From Hyphomicrobiales bacterium (GTDB lineage Bacteria; Pseudomonadota; Alphaproteobacteria; Rhizobiales; S144-35), in the NCBI GenBank assembly GCA_015494185.1, contig WGBT01000268.1:1-7292 (forward strand): a stretch of DNA of 7,292 bases. The letters are read 5' to 3'. The position numbers and the translations under genes were made by a program. Under the pieces are notes generated by a model. It did no database searches. It was given only the letters and a program-made list of their open reading frames with translations, and was not told the DNA's origin. Positions 5,603-7,292 of this stretch are shown in pieces; position 1 is the stretch's first letter, and every line of letters starts with the position of its first letter.

Positions 5603-6955
5603 ATGTTTACCATCGCCATTGCGGGACGGCCCAATGTGGGCAAATCGACACTGTTCAACCGTTTGGCGGGGAAGCGGCTGGCTTTGGTGGATGATCAACC
5701 AGGGCTGACCCGTGACCGCCGTGAGGCGGAGATGCGCCTTGGCGATGGGCGGGTACGGATTGTTGACACGGCGGGGCTTGAAGAGGCGAGTGCGGGAAGC
5801 ATTGCGGATCGGATGCGGGCTCAATCTGAAGCTGCGATAGGTGAGGCGGATTTGATCCTGTTCGTGATTGACGCCCGTGTTGGGGTGACGCCATCGGATG
5901 AGCGGTTTGCCGAAGTGATTCGCCGCACCAATCGTCCGGTCATTGTCATTGCCAATAAGGCTGAAGGGCAAAAGGGGACATCGGGATTTTACGAAGCCTT
6001 TGCCCTGGGGCTTGGGGAGCCTGTTGCGGTTTCTGCGGAACATGGTGATGGGATTGGCGAGCTTCTGGCGCAGCTTGCCGTTTATGTGGAAGAGGCTGGC
6101 TATCACTCTGTTCCCGCAACCGAAAATGAGGAGACAAACGCAGCAGCAGAAAAAGCGCTCAAAATTGCAATCATTGGCCGCCCCAATGTGGGCAAATCGA
6201 CGTTGGTCAATTATCTGCTTGGCGAGGATCGTATGATCACTGGTCCTGAAGCCGGGCTCACCCGCGATGCGATTGCTAGCGATTTGCTATGGCAGGGGCG
6301 CGCCGTGAGGCTGTTCGATACGGCGGGGCTGCGGAAAAAATCCCGCATTTCCCAAAAGGCGGAGCAGCTTTCGGTTGGCGATGCCTTGCGCGCGATTCGA
6401 TTTGCCGAAGTCGTGGTGCTGCTTTTGGATGCGCAATGCCCCTTTGAAAAGCAAGACTTGGCCTTGGCCGATTTAGTGGTCGAGGAGGGGCGGGCGCTGG
6501 TCATTGGCGTCAATAAATGGGATCTTGTCGATCACAAACAGGCCATGCTTAAGAGCTTGAAAGAAAAGGCCGAACGGCTTTTGCCGCAAATCCGCGGCGT
6601 GCCTTTGGTCACTCTATCCGCAGAGCAGGGCAGTGGGGCGAGGCGTTTGATGAAGGCGGTGTTCGATCTTGAGACGCTATGGAACAGCCGGGTGCCGACC
6701 GCCAAACTGAACGCTTTTCTGGCCGATATGGAGGCCAGGCATACGCCTCCGGCGGTCAAAGGGCGGCCGATCCGGCTGCGTTATATGACCCAGGTCAGCA
6801 GCCGCCCTCCGACATTCGTTCTATTTTGTTCAAGACCCAAGGAATTGCCGGTTTCCTATCAGCGTTATCTGATCAATGGCTTGCGCGAGGCTTTCAATCT
6901 GCCGGGTGTCCCGATCCGCCTGCATTTACGAAAACCCCACAACCCTTATGTGTAA
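5603..6955 (+). CDS. der: Ribosome biogenesis GTPase Der (EngA)
   Basis: Der is an essential GTPase with two tandem G domains that acts in late assembly of the 50S ribosomal subunit. All expected parts are present in 450 residues. G domain 1 has GRPNVGKS (8-15), GLTRDR with the G2 threonine (T36), DTAG (55-58), NKAE (118-121) and SAE (144-146). An acidic linker spans about 165-183. G domain 2 has GRPNVGKS (192-199), GLTRD (218-222), DTAGLRKKSR (239-248), NKWD (304-307) and SAEQGSG (339-345). The C-terminal KH-like domain runs about 360-445 and ends in HLRKPHNPY. NKAE in place of the usual NKxD in domain 1 is a common Der variation. The ribosome site is AAGAGAG (5594-5600), closer to the ATG than usual. 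The gene follows bamB as in E. coli, but a repeat-rich 484-bp gap suggests its own promoter. Confidence 0.97.
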   Translation: MFTIAIAGRPNVGKSTLFNRLAGKRLALVDDQPGLTRDRREAEMRLGDGRVRIVDTAGLEEASAGSIADRMRAQSEAAIGEADLILFVIDARVGVTPSDERFAEVIRRTNRPVIVIANKAEGQKGTSGFYEAFALGLGEPVAVSAEHGDGIGELLAQLAVYVEEAGYHSVPATENEETNAAAEKALKIAIIGRPNVGKSTLVNYLLGEDRMITGPEAGLTRDAIASDLLWQGRAVRLFDTAGLRKKSRISQKAEQLSVGDALRAIRFAEVVVLLLDAQCPFEKQDLALADLVVEEGRALVIGVNKWDLVDHKQAMLKSLKEKAERLLPQIRGVPLVTLSAEQGSGARRLMKAVFDLETLWNSRVPTAKLNAFLADMEARHTPPAVKGRPIRLRYMTQVSSRPPTFVLFCSRPKELPVSYQRYLINGLREAFNLPGVPIRLHLRKPHNPYV

Positions 6956-7077
6956 ATGTATAAAAATCGCCCTTGATCTGACCGGCTGTGAACAGCTCAT
7001 AACGGCGGTATTGTCCGTAAGGGGCTTGAGATTATTGGCGACTATTGAAAAATCGGCATTGCCCCATAAGAGGCACT

Positions 7078-7110
7078 GGGCTGGAGCAAGCAAAGCGCTT
7101 GTTCCAGCCC
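7078..7110. terminator. Long GC-rich hairpin downstream of der, probable terminator
   Basis: A 14-bp stem, GGGCTGGAGCAAGC (7078-7091) with GCTTGTTCCAGCCC (7097-7110), has one G-T wobble and a 5-nt loop AAAGC. It lies 122 nt after the der stop and between der and a convergent gene, where a terminator would be expected. On the + strand only a broken T-rich stretch (GTTCTTATT) follows; on the - strand there is no T tract, so its termination strength is uncertain. The hairpin is certain. Confidence 0.6.
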
Positions 7111-7117
7111 CATGTTC

Positions 7118-7200
7118 TTATTGATATACCGTCCTATTCACGTAAAATTTACAATAGGATACGGAAAGCATGGAAAGGTCAAGGATAAAGACCTTCGGTC
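7118..7200 (+). repeat. Second copy of the panB-leader element
   Basis: This block matches 1719-1799: TTATT-NN-TATACCGT (7118-7132), a 23-nt spacer, the identical 17-mer AGGATACGGAAAGCATG (7156-7172), and a hairpin AAGGTC (7175-7180) with GACCTT (7190-7195) around a 9-nt loop ending in GATAAA. Here the first two boxes also pair: CCGTCCTATT (7129-7138) faces AATAGGATACGG (7153-7164) with a 2-nt bulge. A competing hairpin AAGACC (7188-7193) with GGTCTT (7197-7202) is possible. No gene starts just downstream on the + strand; instead the stop codon of the - strand gene abuts it. This argues for a dispersed structured repeat, or a small RNA, rather than a leader dedicated to panB. Confidence 0.6.
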
Positions 7201-7292
7201 TTATTCTCCAAATTCCCCAAAGGCTTCTTGCATGATGTCGCTATTGCTCATCATACCACCATTATTGCCCATCATACTACCACTGCCCATCA
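7201..7292 (-). CDS. C-terminal end of an unrecognised protein with a Met/Gly/Asn-rich tail (partial)
   Basis: Reading leftwards from the window edge, one frame is open for about 30 codons and stops with TAA at 7203-7201. The visible tail contains MGSGSMMGNNGGMM followed by SNSDIMQEAFGEFGE and the stop. It is rich in Met, Gly and Asn and ends in an acidic helix-like segment. The start and most of the protein lie outside the window. No family is recognised. The compositional pattern (repeating MMGxxGGMM-like steps) makes a real, low-complexity C-terminus plausible, but a chance open frame of this length cannot be excluded. It would be convergent with der. Confidence 0.45.
   Translation of the reverse strand, partial: MGSGSMMGNNGGMMSNSDIMQEAFGEFGE

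Noticed and set aside
6876..7124. ORF overlapping the end of der and the downstream hairpin
   Set aside because: It is a shadow frame of der with no ribosome site, and its end falls in a GC-rich inverted repeat.

Overview
The window looks like ordinary chromosomal housekeeping DNA from a moderate-GC Gram-negative bacterium, most likely an alphaproteobacterium. This rests on gene content, the codon and protein flavour, and the order TPR membrane protein - bamB - der, which resembles the yfgM-bamB-der block known from E. coli. The species cannot be named from the sequence. Five complete genes lie on the + strand: apbC/mrp (Fe-S cluster carrier ATPase), panB (first committed step of pantothenate synthesis), a YfgM-like membrane-anchored TPR protein, bamB (outer-membrane assembly lipoprotein) and der (ribosome-assembly GTPase). 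The C-terminal end of a sixth, unrecognised gene enters from the right edge on the - strand.

Layout. Positions 1-359 hold no recognisable gene but contain a nested inverted repeat (1-73) and a gene-free leader with short direct repeats. apbC (360-1523) is closed by a strong intrinsic terminator (1595-1627). A structured leader (1719-1799) precedes panB (1806-2669). After a 111-bp gap comes the YfgM-like gene (2781-3515), then a 175-bp gap and bamB (about 3691-5118). The 484 bp between bamB and der (5603-6955) are filled mostly by a fold-back repeat element: two imperfect inverted arms of about 52 bp enclosing three tandem units of 58-60 bp. Downstream of der are a long GC-rich hairpin (7078-7110), a second copy of the panB-leader element (7118-7200) and the end of the - strand gene (stop at 7201-7203).

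Functionally, the YfgM-like protein and BamB are both tied to export and outer-membrane protein biogenesis, while Der works on the 50S ribosomal subunit. ApbC and PanB are separate metabolic functions. Most gaps exceed 100 bp and one strong terminator is present, so these genes are probably not one tight operon.

No new protein system is evident. The unusual content is intergenic: (1) the fold-back/tandem-repeat element between bamB and der, and (2) a roughly 80-nt element present twice, with a 17-nt identical core and a hairpin whose stem differs between copies by paired changes. The second pattern suggests selection on a folded RNA or a mobile repeat family.
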